Shown here piece after piece: positions 16,533-25,007 of a DNA stretch of 64,000 nucleotides. The first letter of the stretch is position 1; each line of letters begins with the position of its first letter. The stretch comes from JABDIY01 sp963751955. GTDB lineage: Bacteria; Actinomycetota; Acidimicrobiia; Acidimicrobiales; SZUA-35. The translations under genes were made by a program, and so were the position numbers. Where the stretch lies: contig CAVVWM010000002.1 of the NCBI GenBank assembly GCA_963751955.1, positions 682,001 to 746,000 of the forward strand, in the 5' to 3' direction. The notes beneath the pieces are model-generated. The model did not search any database, had not been told where the DNA came from, and was given only the letters and a program-made list of their open reading frames with translations.

Positions 16533-17723
16533 ATGCCACAGACGATCGCAACAACCGTCGCCCCGAGAGCGCTGCGTTCGATCAGGTCCGGTCATCCGTG
16601 GGTGTTCGATCACTCAATCCGAATCCAGAAGCACACGCCCGAAGCGGGCGACCTAGCGGTTGTCTTCGACAACAAGCGCCGCTTCGTCGGCATAGGTCTA
16701 GCCGATCCAAACAGCCCGATTGCCATCCGGATGCTCCATCACGGTTCGCCTACCACGATCGACGCCGGCTTCTTCGCTCAGCGGATCGACGAGGCGATTT
16801 CACTCAGAAACTCGCTGATCATCGACGCAGAGACCGATGGCTATCGCCTGGTAAATGGTGAGAATGACGGGTTGCCGGGACTCATCGTCGATCAGTACGC
16901 GGGGGTGATCGTGGTGAAGATCTACACGGCAGCGTGGCTTCCACATCTGGACTCGGTCGTGAATCACTTGCTCGAGATACGGTCACCAACCGCGGTCGTG
17001 CTGCGGGCCAGCCGGGCTGTGCAGCCATCCCTGCCCAGAGCAGAAGGTTCCATTCTCCACGGCGCCCTGACCGACCCGATCGTGAGATTCTCCGAGAACG
17101 GTCTTCGCTTCGGCGCCGATGTCATTCACGGAAACAAGACCGGCCACTTCCTGGATCAGAGGGAGAACCGCCAGCGGGTGAGAGAACGCAGCATGGGTGC
17201 TTCGGTGCTCGACGTGTTCTCCAGTAGCGGCGGCTTCTCAGTCCACGCAGCGGCGGGCGGCGCCCGATCGGTCACTGCGATCGACGTATCCGCGGGGGCT
17301 CTCGCCAGCGCCACTGCGAATATGGAAGCCAACAACCTAAGCCCACCCGACAGCTTCATAACCCTCCACGGTGACGCGTTCGATGAGATGGCCAAGCTGA
17401 AGACGGCCCGCAGAATGTTCGACATCGTGATCGTCGACCCACCGTCATTTGCGCACAAACAGTCCGACGTCGAGCGGGCTCTTGCCGCCTACCGGAAACT
17501 CACCAGAGCCGCCATCGAACTCATCGCTCCCGGTGGCCTGTTGGTGCAAGCATCGTGTTCCGCCCACGTTACCGAAGAGGCATTTTTGGAGGCAATCCAC
17601 GTTGAACTCACCCGTTCCCAGCGGAGGTTCGGACGTATTGAGTCATACGGTCACCCCCTCGATCATCCGGTCACCTTTACCGAGGGCCGCTACCTCAAAG
17701 CCATCTTCGCCCGGACTGCCTGA
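16533..17723 (+). CDS. RlmI-like class I rRNA (cytosine-C5) methyltransferase
   Basis: 396-residue SAM-dependent methyltransferase with an N-terminal PUA-like RNA-binding module (RSGHPWVFDHSI) and a Rossmann domain. Motif I is LDVFSSSGGFSVHAAAGGA, the acidic loop DIVIVDPPSFAHKQSD follows, and a late QASCSAHV matches the cysteine segment of RlmI-type enzymes that modify 23S rRNA. The ATG has GGAG immediately upstream; a GTG at 16500 overlapping the previous stop is in frame and would add 11 residues. The exact rRNA position is inferred only from the family. Confidence 0.88.
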   Translation: MPQTIATTVAPRALRSIRSGHPWVFDHSIRIQKHTPEAGDLAVVFDNKRRFVGIGLADPNSPIAIRMLHHGSPTTIDAGFFAQRIDEAISLRNSLIIDAETDGYRLVNGENDGLPGLIVDQYAGVIVVKIYTAAWLPHLDSVVNHLLEIRSPTAVVLRASRAVQPSLPRAEGSILHGALTDPIVRFSENGLRFGADVIHGNKTGHFLDQRENRQRVRERSMGASVLDVFSSSGGFSVHAAAGGARSVTAIDVSAGALASATANMEANNLSPPDSFITLHGDAFDEMAKLKTARRMFDIVIVDPPSFAHKQSDVERALAAYRKLTRAAIELIAPGGLLVQASCSAHVTEEAFLEAIHVELTRSQRRFGRIESYGHPLDHPVTFTEGRYLKAIFARTA

Positions 17724-17796
17724 GCGACGATCCGCCTGCGCTTCGAAGGGTGAATGGTCACCTACGATTGTGCAGGTGGTGTCGTATCGCCGTCCG

Positions 17797-18552
17797 ATGA
17801 CGGCTCGAACCGCGTACACGTTGTCGGCTTCACTACTGGCCGGCGTGTTTGCGGCAGCGTTTGTGAGCCGGAACGAGTCGCGCAGCGACTTCATCATTCG
17901 ACAGCGCGTGGGCGAATTCGAGATCGACGCCCCCCGACTCAACCCTCCGAATTTCGATGGTCCTAACATCAACGGTCCCGACATCAGCGGTCCCGACATC
18001 AATGGACCAAGCCTCACTTGGATCGACGTGGCGTACACCGTGATGCTGGTGCTCTTGGTGATCGCGCTGATCGCCGGTCTCATCCTCATCATCAAGCGAT
18101 TCGGGCCCGGTGGATCCGACGACGGCGTAGACACACGCACCACCGCTTTGGGGGAGGCTGGCCACGGATACCCGGGCCCCAACGAAGAGGACGGCTGGGC
18201 TGCATTTGAACGGTTCTGCTACGCGCTGCTGCAGGATCCCGACACCGGTAGAGCAGTGCGAGTCGTGATGCGCTACGCCGAGACGGGCCTGGGGAGACTC
18301 GAGCCACGAATGGCCGATGAAACACCCAACGAGTGGCTGCGTCGAACTCGCGCTTACGAGCCCGACCTGGCCCTCGAGCTGAGTTCGATCATCTCGAGTT
18401 ACCAGTCGGTTCGATTCGGCGGAACCAATCCAAGCCCGGTCGAACGTGACGATTCGGTCAGCAGCCTGCGTCGATTGGCCCGGGCAGCATGTGGAACCTC
18501 GCCACCTGCCACCCCAGATCCGGCCGGATCCACGCTCGGAGGGTCGCCATGA
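17797..18552 (+). CDS. DUF4129-domain membrane protein
   Basis: 251-residue protein: N-terminal hydrophobic segment, an extracytoplasmic stretch with four pentapeptide repeats (NFDGP, NINGP, DISGP, DINGP), a central helix (YTVMLVLLVIALIAGLILII) and a cytoplasmic helical domain with FERFCYALLQ and DETPNEWLRRT, as in DUF4129 proteins. These proteins usually accompany MoxR ATPases and DUF58 proteins, as here. GTGs at 17776/17779 are alternative starts. The stop overlaps the next gene by four bases (ATGA), marking the start of a five-gene coupled operon. Confidence 0.8.
   Translation: MTARTAYTLSASLLAGVFAAAFVSRNESRSDFIIRQRVGEFEIDAPRLNPPNFDGPNINGPDISGPDINGPSLTWIDVAYTVMLVLLVIALIAGLILIIKRFGPGGSDDGVDTRTTALGEAGHGYPGPNEEDGWAAFERFCYALLQDPDTGRAVRVVMRYAETGLGRLEPRMADETPNEWLRRTRAYEPDLALELSSIISSYQSVRFGGTNPSPVERDDSVSSLRRLARAACGTSPPATPDPAGSTLGGSP
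17950..18009 (+). repeat. Four 15-bp in-frame tandem repeats in the DUF4129 gene
   Basis: The units AATTTCGATGGTCCT, AACATCAACGGTCCC, GACATCAGCGGTCCC and GACATCAATGGACCA encode the pentapeptides NFDGP, NINGP, DISGP and DINGP. They resemble pentapeptide-repeat spacing and sit just outside the membrane helix. Confidence 0.8.
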
Positions 18553-18944
18553 TCAATGAGGTATTCGGGCTGATCGCTACAGTCTTTCCCGCAGCGGTGT
18601 TTCTCGCCATCGCGATCGGCCTGGTTCTGCTCGTCCGAACCTGGTCTCGCATGTCGTCCGGTTCGATCGGCGCGGGACCCGCTCTGGTTCCCAGACCCGC
18701 CCAGCACGGACTACAGAGTGTGCCCTGGGATCTTCAGGGAGTTCGTCGGGCGTTACTCGATCAGTCTCCGGAGCCTCTCACCAACCTCCTTGCCCGTGCC
18801 CACGAACTTGGCGTTTCGGTGAAACTTCCGGACAACACCAACACTACGGCCCGTATCGAGTCGGTACTCGACCAACTGGAAGCGGCGCTCGAACTTCCGG
18901 CATTGGAGATCTCTGTTCCTCCACCACCAGAAGGACATCTGTGA
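18549..18944 (+). CDS. Small membrane-anchored protein of the MoxR operon
   Basis: 131 residues: one N-terminal helix (FPAAVFLAIAIGLVLLVRTW), then a soluble alpha-helical tail with VRRALLDQSPEPLTNLLARAHE and a proline end. It overlaps DUF4129 upstream (ATGA) and MoxR downstream (GTGA), so stoichiometric co-production is likely. No named family is recognised; a bitopic adaptor for the ATPase is an inference from position. Confidence 0.75.
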   Translation: MINEVFGLIATVFPAAVFLAIAIGLVLLVRTWSRMSSGSIGAGPALVPRPAQHGLQSVPWDLQGVRRALLDQSPEPLTNLLARAHELGVSVKLPDNTNTTARIESVLDQLEAALELPALEISVPPPPEGHL

Positions 18945-19969
18945 CAACCCAACCCCAGATATCGGATCCTCGTTCGGTCGGTCAGCTTGCAGAAGAGATG
19001 CTGGACCGACTCGAAACCGTGATCGTCGGCAAACGTGACCTCCTCCGGCTCGTGCTTGGTGCTGTCTTCGCCGACGGACACGTGCTCCTGGAAGATGTTC
19101 CCGGAGTCGCCAAAACGGCTACTGCCCGTGCGATTGCGCAGTGCTGCGGTCTGGACTTCTCGCGTGTGCAGTTCACTCCCGATCTCATTCCGGCCGACAT
19201 CACCGGTGCAACCGTGTTCGATCCTTCGAACTCCTCCATCGAGTTCCGGCCCGGTCCGGTTTTCGCAAACCTGGTCCTTGGTGACGAAATCAACCGAGCA
19301 CCCCCGAAAACCCAGAGCGCATTGCTGGAAGCGATGGAGGAACGCCAGGTGACCGTGGACGGTCAGACTCGGGTACTTCCCAGCCCGTTCGTGGTGATCG
19401 GCACCCAGAACCCCATCGAGTCCGAAGGTACCTATCCCCTACCCGAAGCCCAGCTCGATCGTTTCCTCATTCGTACCGGTATCGGTTACCCCGAGCACGA
19501 CGACGAAGTCGATCTCGTTCTGCGACGGGCTAGACGGGGCACAGACCTTGCTGTCATCGATCCGTTTCTCACCCCTGAGGCGACTCGGAACGTTCAAAAG
19601 GCAATCGAACGCGTCCACATCAGCGAACCCGTCGCCCACTACATCGTGGACATCGTTGATGGCACCCGACAGAACCCCCGAACCGAAGCGGGCGCCAGCC
19701 CGCGTGGGTCGCTGGCATTGCTCAAGATGTCACGAGCCTGGGCCGCTATGGGTGGTCGGCGCTACGTGCTCCCCGACGACGTGAAAGCGATGGCGGTGTC
19801 CACTCTGAGCCATCGCCTTTTGCTCATGCCCGACCAGTGGGTGCGAGGGGTACAGCCTTTCGAGGTCATCAACGAAGTCGTCGAGATGATCCCCACTCCA
19901 CCACCAACCGACCCGGGAGAGGACGTGGGACCGGTCCCTCACCCACTCAACTTCGGCGACCTACAGTGA
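18941..19969 (+). CDS. MoxR-family AAA+ ATPase
   Basis: 342-residue AAA+ ATPase of the MoxR type, probably a chaperone that remodels or inserts cofactors into VWA/DUF58 partners. Walker A is GVAKT within EDVPGVAKTATARAIA (about 51-66), Walker B is LVLGDEINRA (111-120), and sensor 1 is in VVIGTQNPIE. The helical lid contains the usual PLPEAQLDRF segment. The GTG start overlaps the preceding stop and its own stop overlaps the DUF58 start (GTGA). Confidence 0.95.
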   Translation: MTTQPQISDPRSVGQLAEEMLDRLETVIVGKRDLLRLVLGAVFADGHVLLEDVPGVAKTATARAIAQCCGLDFSRVQFTPDLIPADITGATVFDPSNSSIEFRPGPVFANLVLGDEINRAPPKTQSALLEAMEERQVTVDGQTRVLPSPFVVIGTQNPIESEGTYPLPEAQLDRFLIRTGIGYPEHDDEVDLVLRRARRGTDLAVIDPFLTPEATRNVQKAIERVHISEPVAHYIVDIVDGTRQNPRTEAGASPRGSLALLKMSRAWAAMGGRRYVLPDDVKAMAVSTLSHRLLLMPDQWVRGVQPFEVINEVVEMIPTPPPTDPGEDVGPVPHPLNFGDLQ

Positions 19970-21252
19970 GCCGCCACCTCACCTGGCGATTCTGGCTCTA
20001 CATGGTGCTCGGCGCTGCGCTGGTGATCACAGGGCTGTCGGCACCTGAGGGTGAGGCCACCCTTCCCTTCGTGGCCGCCACGCCGTTTCTCTCAGTGATT
20101 CTCCTCAGCCTCATGAGCGGCTGGTGGCGCTCGATTGACATCGAGAGGGTCTCGCTCTCGCGATTGCGCACAATCGAAGGTGACGAGCTGTCGATCTACA
20201 TCGACCTGAGATGTCCGCGCCCGATCTACATCATCGACCTCGAACTCCAGCTTCCGGCTCAGCTTGCGCCGATCAGTGCCCCACGGGTTGTCCAACAGTT
20301 GGAGGCGGACAGTCGTATCCGATTCGATGTGCGAGCCATCCAGTGGGGCGTCACCGGCCCCGAGTTCCTGAACGTCGTTACTCGTGACCGATTCGGTTTG
20401 ACCGAAACGATCCAGCAATTTCCGTTGGGCAACCGGGTTCACGTCCATCCTTCCAGTGAGCGGATTCAGGCCATGGTGAGGGCCGCGACGACCCGCTCGG
20501 CTATTGGTGACCACCGCTCCCGGGCACGAGGGCCAGGCATGGAACTTGCCGAGGTCCGGGCCTACAACAACTCCGACCCGGTACGGCGCATCCATCCAAT
20601 GCTGTCGCTGCGGAGAGGTATGCCCATGGTGGCCGATCGTCACACCGAACAAGCGACCGATGTGGTGCTCTTCATCGACGCGGTACAGGACGTCGGTACG
20701 CCACTCAACAGCACGCTCCGCTCAACCGTGGCGGCGGCGATCGGGCTGCAGCAACGGCACTTCCGAGCCATGGACCGTGTGGGCATCCTCGACCGTTCAA
20801 CCGGGGTGCGATGGCTGTCACCTGCTCTCGGCCGACGAGCTGGGCACATCATCGTCGACACGCTCCTCAGTGCCCAGGTAATGCATGACCGTCGGGGTGA
20901 TCTGCCCTCGCTGCCAACCTCGAACCTCCACACCCGCTCTCTCATCGTCGCTATCTCACCGCTCTACAGCGAGGTGTTCGTCAGTGATCTCGCTCAGCTC
21001 CGGCGCGCCGGCTTTTCGGTTGTGGTTCTTCAGGTCGACCGTGCCTTCGGCTTCGAAGTCAGTTTGACCGAGCAGCGAATGGCGAGAATCAACGCCACGT
21101 GGCAACAGCGACGTCTTGCTGAAATTGGGATTTCGGTTCTCCCATGGAACACCGAACTCCCTGTCGAACCCGTACTCAGGCGGGCCATGTCGTCAGCCCA
21201 GACGCTCCACGCCCGGCGAGGGTCGCTTCGCAACGCTGGGGCCCCGGGATGA
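19966..21252 (+). CDS. DUF58-domain protein with degenerate core motif
   Basis: 428-residue partner of MoxR. Two N-terminal helices are followed by a beta-rich region and the DUF58/VWA-like domain. The usual DUF58 core reads roughly R-Y-x-x-G-D-x-x-R-x-I-x-W; here residues 199-212 read AYNNSDPVRRIHPM, keeping the D-x-x-R-x-I-H spine but losing the Gly and the Trp. A VWA-like strand with DVVLFIDAVQD comes later, where a canonical MIDAS DxSxS would sit, and it lacks the serines. The GTG start overlaps the MoxR stop. Metal binding may therefore be lost. Confidence 0.85.
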   Translation: MSRHLTWRFWLYMVLGAALVITGLSAPEGEATLPFVAATPFLSVILLSLMSGWWRSIDIERVSLSRLRTIEGDELSIYIDLRCPRPIYIIDLELQLPAQLAPISAPRVVQQLEADSRIRFDVRAIQWGVTGPEFLNVVTRDRFGLTETIQQFPLGNRVHVHPSSERIQAMVRAATTRSAIGDHRSRARGPGMELAEVRAYNNSDPVRRIHPMLSLRRGMPMVADRHTEQATDVVLFIDAVQDVGTPLNSTLRSTVAAAIGLQQRHFRAMDRVGILDRSTGVRWLSPALGRRAGHIIVDTLLSAQVMHDRRGDLPSLPTSNLHTRSLIVAISPLYSEVFVSDLAQLRRAGFSVVVLQVDRAFGFEVSLTEQRMARINATWQQRRLAEIGISVLPWNTELPVEPVLRRAMSSAQTLHARRGSLRNAGAPG

Positions 21253-22026
21253 AGCTCCCCTCTCCCCCGCCACCGCAGGGCGCGCCGCTCGATGGTGCAC
21301 CACCGCCACCGTCGGAAAGACCCATCGGATCTCCTTTGCCTCCGACACTGCAATCCCCCGACCTGCCTCTCAGCGGACGGGTCTGGCTCGCGCAGACCCA
21401 GCGCACGGCCGAGGAACTCTCCGAGGAGAAGCGCGGAAAATCGCCTAGCACTCCGTCGGCTGGCCGCCTCGCCGGAACTGATGGCGGTCTCGGTTACGTT
21501 CCTGCTTTGCTTCGGGTTGGCGATTCGGCTTGACCCGGTAGGCCTCATATTCGGTTTGCTGCTCTACGGGATCTTTGGCTGGATTCTGCTTTCCACCGGC
21601 AATTCAGTCGCTGCATCGTTGTTGCTCGGGGCACTCGGCCTTTCAACGGCAGGGATGATCGCCGAACGGTTCGACGTCGAGGACGACAGCCTGTGGTGGA
21701 TGATTCCGGCACTCGTCATCGTGATAGCCGAAGCGGCGATCAGCTACAACCACTTCAGACGCCGCCAGAGCGATATCAGCATGCGAATCAGTCAGACGGT
21801 GGCGATCAACACCGCCTCGGTCATTGCGCTCTCGGTCGTGCTCGCCACTTTGACTCGCTGGCTCACTCAAGTGGACGGGCGAGTGGAGTGGCCTTGGTAC
21901 GCCACGACAATCGTGGGCCTCTGCGCGTGTTGGTTCGCGGGGCTCATAGTGATTCGGCGAACTGCCACCCCCGCCGAACGTCGTCGCTTCGACCCGGGCA
22001 GGCGAATGCTTCCGCCGCCCCGTTGA
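21249..22026 (+). CDS. Proline-rich membrane protein, last gene of MoxR operon, frameshifted
   Basis: About 258 residues once one base is skipped. The first part starts with an ATG overlapping the DUF58 stop (ATGA) and encodes a proline-rich cytoplasmic head (KLPSPPPPQGAPLDGAPPPP) and a helix ending EELSEEKRG. At the AAAA run 21437-21440 the frame must shift by +1 to continue as NRLALRRLAASPEL and then about six helices. Removing one A gives a continuous protein. I cannot tell a sequence error from a real mutation or programmed slippage. No named family is recognised. Confidence 0.65.
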
Positions 22027-22041
22027 CTCAAACTCGGCGTG

Positions 22042-23337
22042 TCAGTCCACTAGGTAGGTGGTGCGGACCGAGCTTTGGAGATCATTGCTGATACGGAGTG
22101 ATTCCCACTGCTGTTCCAACTCCGAGCCAGGCGTCTTCTTGGTGAAGACCAGCGACAACATTGTTACTTCGCTGCGGTGTCTGGTGGCGTTGATCAGTTC
22201 CGCACCTTCGGTGAACTGAATGACGATCGTGCCACGGTTGAGCAAACCCCGGTTGAGGAGATCCATCCAGTAGGTCTTTCCGGCTTCGTCGGGCTGCCGG
22301 CCAAGGACATCGCGGTAGAGCTGGTCGAGAAAGACCGAAAAATCAAGACCGCCATAGCGATTTTGGAACTCTTCTGAATCAGCGAACCATTCGGCGATTT
22401 CGGCCAGCGAAGCTCCCGCCCGGAACTGGTCCATCCAGTAGTTGAAGCCATCGGTGTCGGCTTGGCGAAGGAAGTACGCCTCATAGAGCCGATCCAGCGA
22501 CGCGCCGGCGGTGTTTGGCCCGATCACCGATGCCAAGGCGGCATCGAGACCCTCTTCATTGACACTGGCCGCCAGCGAAACCAGTTCGGTAGTGCTGGCA
22601 CTACGACCGTGGACAACCCCGTAGAGGCTGTCGGCCATGGTCTCGAAATCGTCGAAAGGAGCAACGAGAGCGGGATCCACAGCGGGGAGCTGGGCCCGAT
22701 CTCGAGCCGCATCAACGATGGGCGCAGGATTCACGTTGTATCCGTCGGGGCTGACGATTTCGAAGTGGAGGTGACTCACTGTCCACTCCGCGTTGCCCGA
22801 ATCACCCATGTAGGCGATCACCTGACCGGCCTTCACCCTGGCTCCACGTTCTATCCCGGGTCCGAACGCCTGGTCGTACCGGTTGGCCCCGTCGTCGGTA
22901 CCGGGCGTGTCGTTGTTGATGTGAATGTAGGTGTACTGCCAGCCTTGATCGTCGGTCAGGTAAAGGATGTTGCCGCGGCTGGTGTTGTGCCTCATCCACG
23001 TGATCGTTCCATCGGCGGCTGCAACCAGGGGGGTCATCTTCGGGCCGAGAATGTCGACCCCTACGTGGGTCCGACCGCCACTGCGGGGCGCTCCCCACGT
23101 GTCGGTCCACTGCACCGAGTCGATGTGATCCACGGCGATCGGCAGCGTTATCCCCGGAACAGACGAAGCTGAGGCCGGGACCGGAGCGAAAGCGGTGATG
23201 ACCGAGGCCACCATCGCCAGAACCAGAGCTGTCGCGCACCGGCGCGAGCGCGCCGAATTCTTCAGGGCGAGGCGGGGGCGAAGCATGCCGTGGTTGAGTC
23301 GGCGCACGCCACGCGCAGAATAAAGCCCCGAGCCCAT
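22042..23337 (-). CDS. Secreted M23 metallopeptidase fused to DUF4214
   Basis: 431-residue exported protein. A signal peptide (about residues 33-57, ending ASASS) precedes a LytM/M23 domain with H91 and D95 in THVGVD, Y-I-H139 and H189-L-H191 in SHLHFE, the zinc and catalytic residues of peptidoglycan endopeptidases. The C-terminal half has two DUF4214-like units (YEAYFLRQADTDGFNYWMDQ and LYRDVLGRQPDEAGKTYWMD). DUF4214 occurs in surface and glycan-linked proteins. ATG 23337 may be leaderless (TAGTGT at -12 to -7); ATG 23286 is a shorter alternative. Convergent with the MoxR operon. Confidence 0.88.
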   Translation of the reverse strand: MGSGLYSARGVRRLNHGMLRPRLALKNSARSRRCATALVLAMVASVITAFAPVPASASSVPGITLPIAVDHIDSVQWTDTWGAPRSGGRTHVGVDILGPKMTPLVAAADGTITWMRHNTSRGNILYLTDDQGWQYTYIHINNDTPGTDDGANRYDQAFGPGIERGARVKAGQVIAYMGDSGNAEWTVSHLHFEIVSPDGYNVNPAPIVDAARDRAQLPAVDPALVAPFDDFETMADSLYGVVHGRSASTTELVSLAASVNEEGLDAALASVIGPNTAGASLDRLYEAYFLRQADTDGFNYWMDQFRAGASLAEIAEWFADSEEFQNRYGGLDFSVFLDQLYRDVLGRQPDEAGKTYWMDLLNRGLLNRGTIVIQFTEGAELINATRHRSEVTMLSLVFTKKTPGSELEQQWESLRISNDLQSSVRTTYLVD

Positions 23338-23483
23338 TTCGTCACACTATCTACATGGGCCCCAAGACCCACCAACATGCACCCTTGGTGGATGGCGTTT
23401 GACCCCCATCAGCCAGATCCTCGTCTGATCCGTCGCTGTTCACAGAGTGGAAACCGTGCAAGGCACGCCTAGCCTGCGAGGTC

Positions 23484-23502
23484 TGCGTTTTCGACAAACG
23501 CA
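23484..23502. repeat. Inverted repeat in the rpmB leader
   Basis: TGCGTTT-TCGAC-AAACGCA, seven-base arms, 24 bases upstream of the L28 gene. It may be an operator or an autoregulatory hairpin of the L28-L33 mRNA. Confidence 0.4.
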
Positions 23503-23526
23503 TCCGTTTCGTCAGAGGTTCTTACC

Positions 23527-23763
23527 ATGTCCAAGATCTGTCAGGTAACTGGCCGAAAGCCCACTTTCGGCAACAGCATCTCGCACTCCCATCGCGTCAC
23601 CAAACGTCGTTGGAACCCCAACATCCAGCGCCAGCGTTTCTGGGTGCCCAACGAAAAGCGATGGGTTACCCTCACCGTGAGCACCAAGGGCATCAAGACG
23701 ATCAACAAGAACGGCATCGAATCGGTTCTGGCCGACATGCGTCGCCGGGGGGAGAAGGTCTAA
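23527..23763 (+). CDS. rpmB: 50S ribosomal protein L28
   Basis: 78 residues, full length. The N-terminus KICQVTGRKPTFGNSISHS and the core TKRRWNPNIQ and FWVPNEKRWVTL are unmistakable L28. It has a single cysteine, so it is the zinc-free form. The stop shares a base with the start of L33 (TAATG). A stand-alone zinc-free L28-L33 pair is often the alternative copy used under zinc limitation in actinobacteria; whether this genome has zinc-binding copies cannot be seen here. Confidence 0.97.
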   Translation: MSKICQVTGRKPTFGNSISHSHRVTKRRWNPNIQRQRFWVPNEKRWVTLTVSTKGIKTINKNGIESVLADMRRRGEKV

Positions 23764-23930
23764 TGGCAAAGAGCGGCGAGAAGCGCCCCCTCATCAAGAT
23801 GCGCTCCACCGAGGGCACCGGCTACACCTACGTGACCCGCAAGAACAAGACCAACACCCGCGAGCGTCTCGAGCTGCGCAAGTACGATCCAATGCTGCGC
23901 AAGCACGTGATCTTCAAAGAAGAGCGATAA
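23763..23930 (+). CDS. rpmG: 50S ribosomal protein L33
   Basis: 55 residues: KSGEKRPLIKMRSTEGTGYT, then the TRKNKTNTRERLELRKYDP signature of L33, ending HVIFKEER. It has no cysteines, so it is the zinc-free type. Overlapping the rpmB stop, it is translationally coupled. Confidence 0.97.
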   Translation: MAKSGEKRPLIKMRSTEGTGYTYVTRKNKTNTRERLELRKYDPMLRKHVIFKEER

Positions 23931-23984
23931 CGGGTCTGCAAACGTAGAGGTAACTGTCCCGGCCCTTGGCGAGTCTGAGGTCTG

Positions 23985-24998
23985 ATGACGGTCGTGGTCA
24001 CAAGTGAGGGAAAGGCCCGACGGTACATCCGGCGGGCTTTCTCGATTCCTTTCGGGCTCTCGATTGCTCCGCTGATGGCGGTCTTCTCTCCTATCGTCTT
24101 CCCGATCCTGATCCTGATCGACGTATTCACCGCTCCTCGACGACTCCCGCTCACCCGGTTGGGAGCCATGGCCGTGGCCTTCGCATTCCACGAATGGCTG
24201 GCCGTGGCCCTCTACCTAAGAGCCAGAACCCATTCTGGTGACGATCGCTTCGAGCTCATGCGGAAAGCGATGGGAACGTGGACCTCGTCCCTTCTTCGGT
24301 GGCTGGGCATCACCCTCGGAGTCAGAGTTGACTGGGGCGATTTCGAAACGATGCCACGGGGCCACCCTTTGATCATTGCTCGTCATGCCTCCAACGTGGA
24401 TGCCATCCTGCCAGCGGTCCTGTTCGCCAGACACTTGAAACGGCCAGCCCACCATGTTCTGAAGCACGCGCTTCGGTGGGCGCCCTCTATGGACCTCTTC
24501 GGCCCTCCGCTGGGCAACTACTTCGTGAGCAGGGGCAAGAACACAGACGCTGAACTCAGGCAATTGGAGCGGCTCGCTGAGCTGATTCGACCGGAAGGAT
24601 CGCTCGTAATCTTTCCCGAAGGAACTTTTGCAACAGGAGAGAAACGGAACAAGATCCGCGCGTCGCTGGAACGAAAGGGTGAACATGAAGCAGTTGCACT
24701 CACCGATGAACTTCAGGCGCTGCTTCCGCCCAAACCAGCGGGGGTGCTCACCCTCCTGAATGCCCGTCCCGACGTCGTACCGACCGTGCTCGCCCATCGC
24801 GGTCTCGACAACGTGGCATCCTTCAAAGGCTTGTGGTCCTCGGTTCCCTTACGCGATCCGGTGGTGGTTCGGTGGTGGCCTACCGCTCCCCCGCCGTCGA
24901 ATCACGAGTATCGAGTTCGTTGGCTGCAAAACGAGTGGAGACGAGCTGACCGCTGGGTCACGTCATCAGACCGCCAGCCACCCGAACCCACCCAGTAG
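23985..24998 (+). CDS. PlsC-family 1-acylglycerol-3-phosphate-type acyltransferase
   Basis: 337-residue membrane-associated acyltransferase. N-terminal helices anchor it; motif I is H134-ASNV-D139 (HxxxxD), and motif III is FPEGT (210-214). The family transfers acyl groups onto lysophosphatidate or related lipids. Its N-terminal anchor is longer than in a minimal PlsC and the region after FPEGT is extended, so a specialised lipid substrate is possible. It is followed by a DUF1295 gene after only 9 bases, suggesting joint lipid work. Confidence 0.87.
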   Translation: MTVVVTSEGKARRYIRRAFSIPFGLSIAPLMAVFSPIVFPILILIDVFTAPRRLPLTRLGAMAVAFAFHEWLAVALYLRARTHSGDDRFELMRKAMGTWTSSLLRWLGITLGVRVDWGDFETMPRGHPLIIARHASNVDAILPAVLFARHLKRPAHHVLKHALRWAPSMDLFGPPLGNYFVSRGKNTDAELRQLERLAELIRPEGSLVIFPEGTFATGEKRNKIRASLERKGEHEAVALTDELQALLPPKPAGVLTLLNARPDVVPTVLAHRGLDNVASFKGLWSSVPLRDPVVVRWWPTAPPPSNHEYRVRWLQNEWRRADRWVTSSDRQPPEPTQ

Positions 24999-25007
24999 GT
25001 TCGGGCC

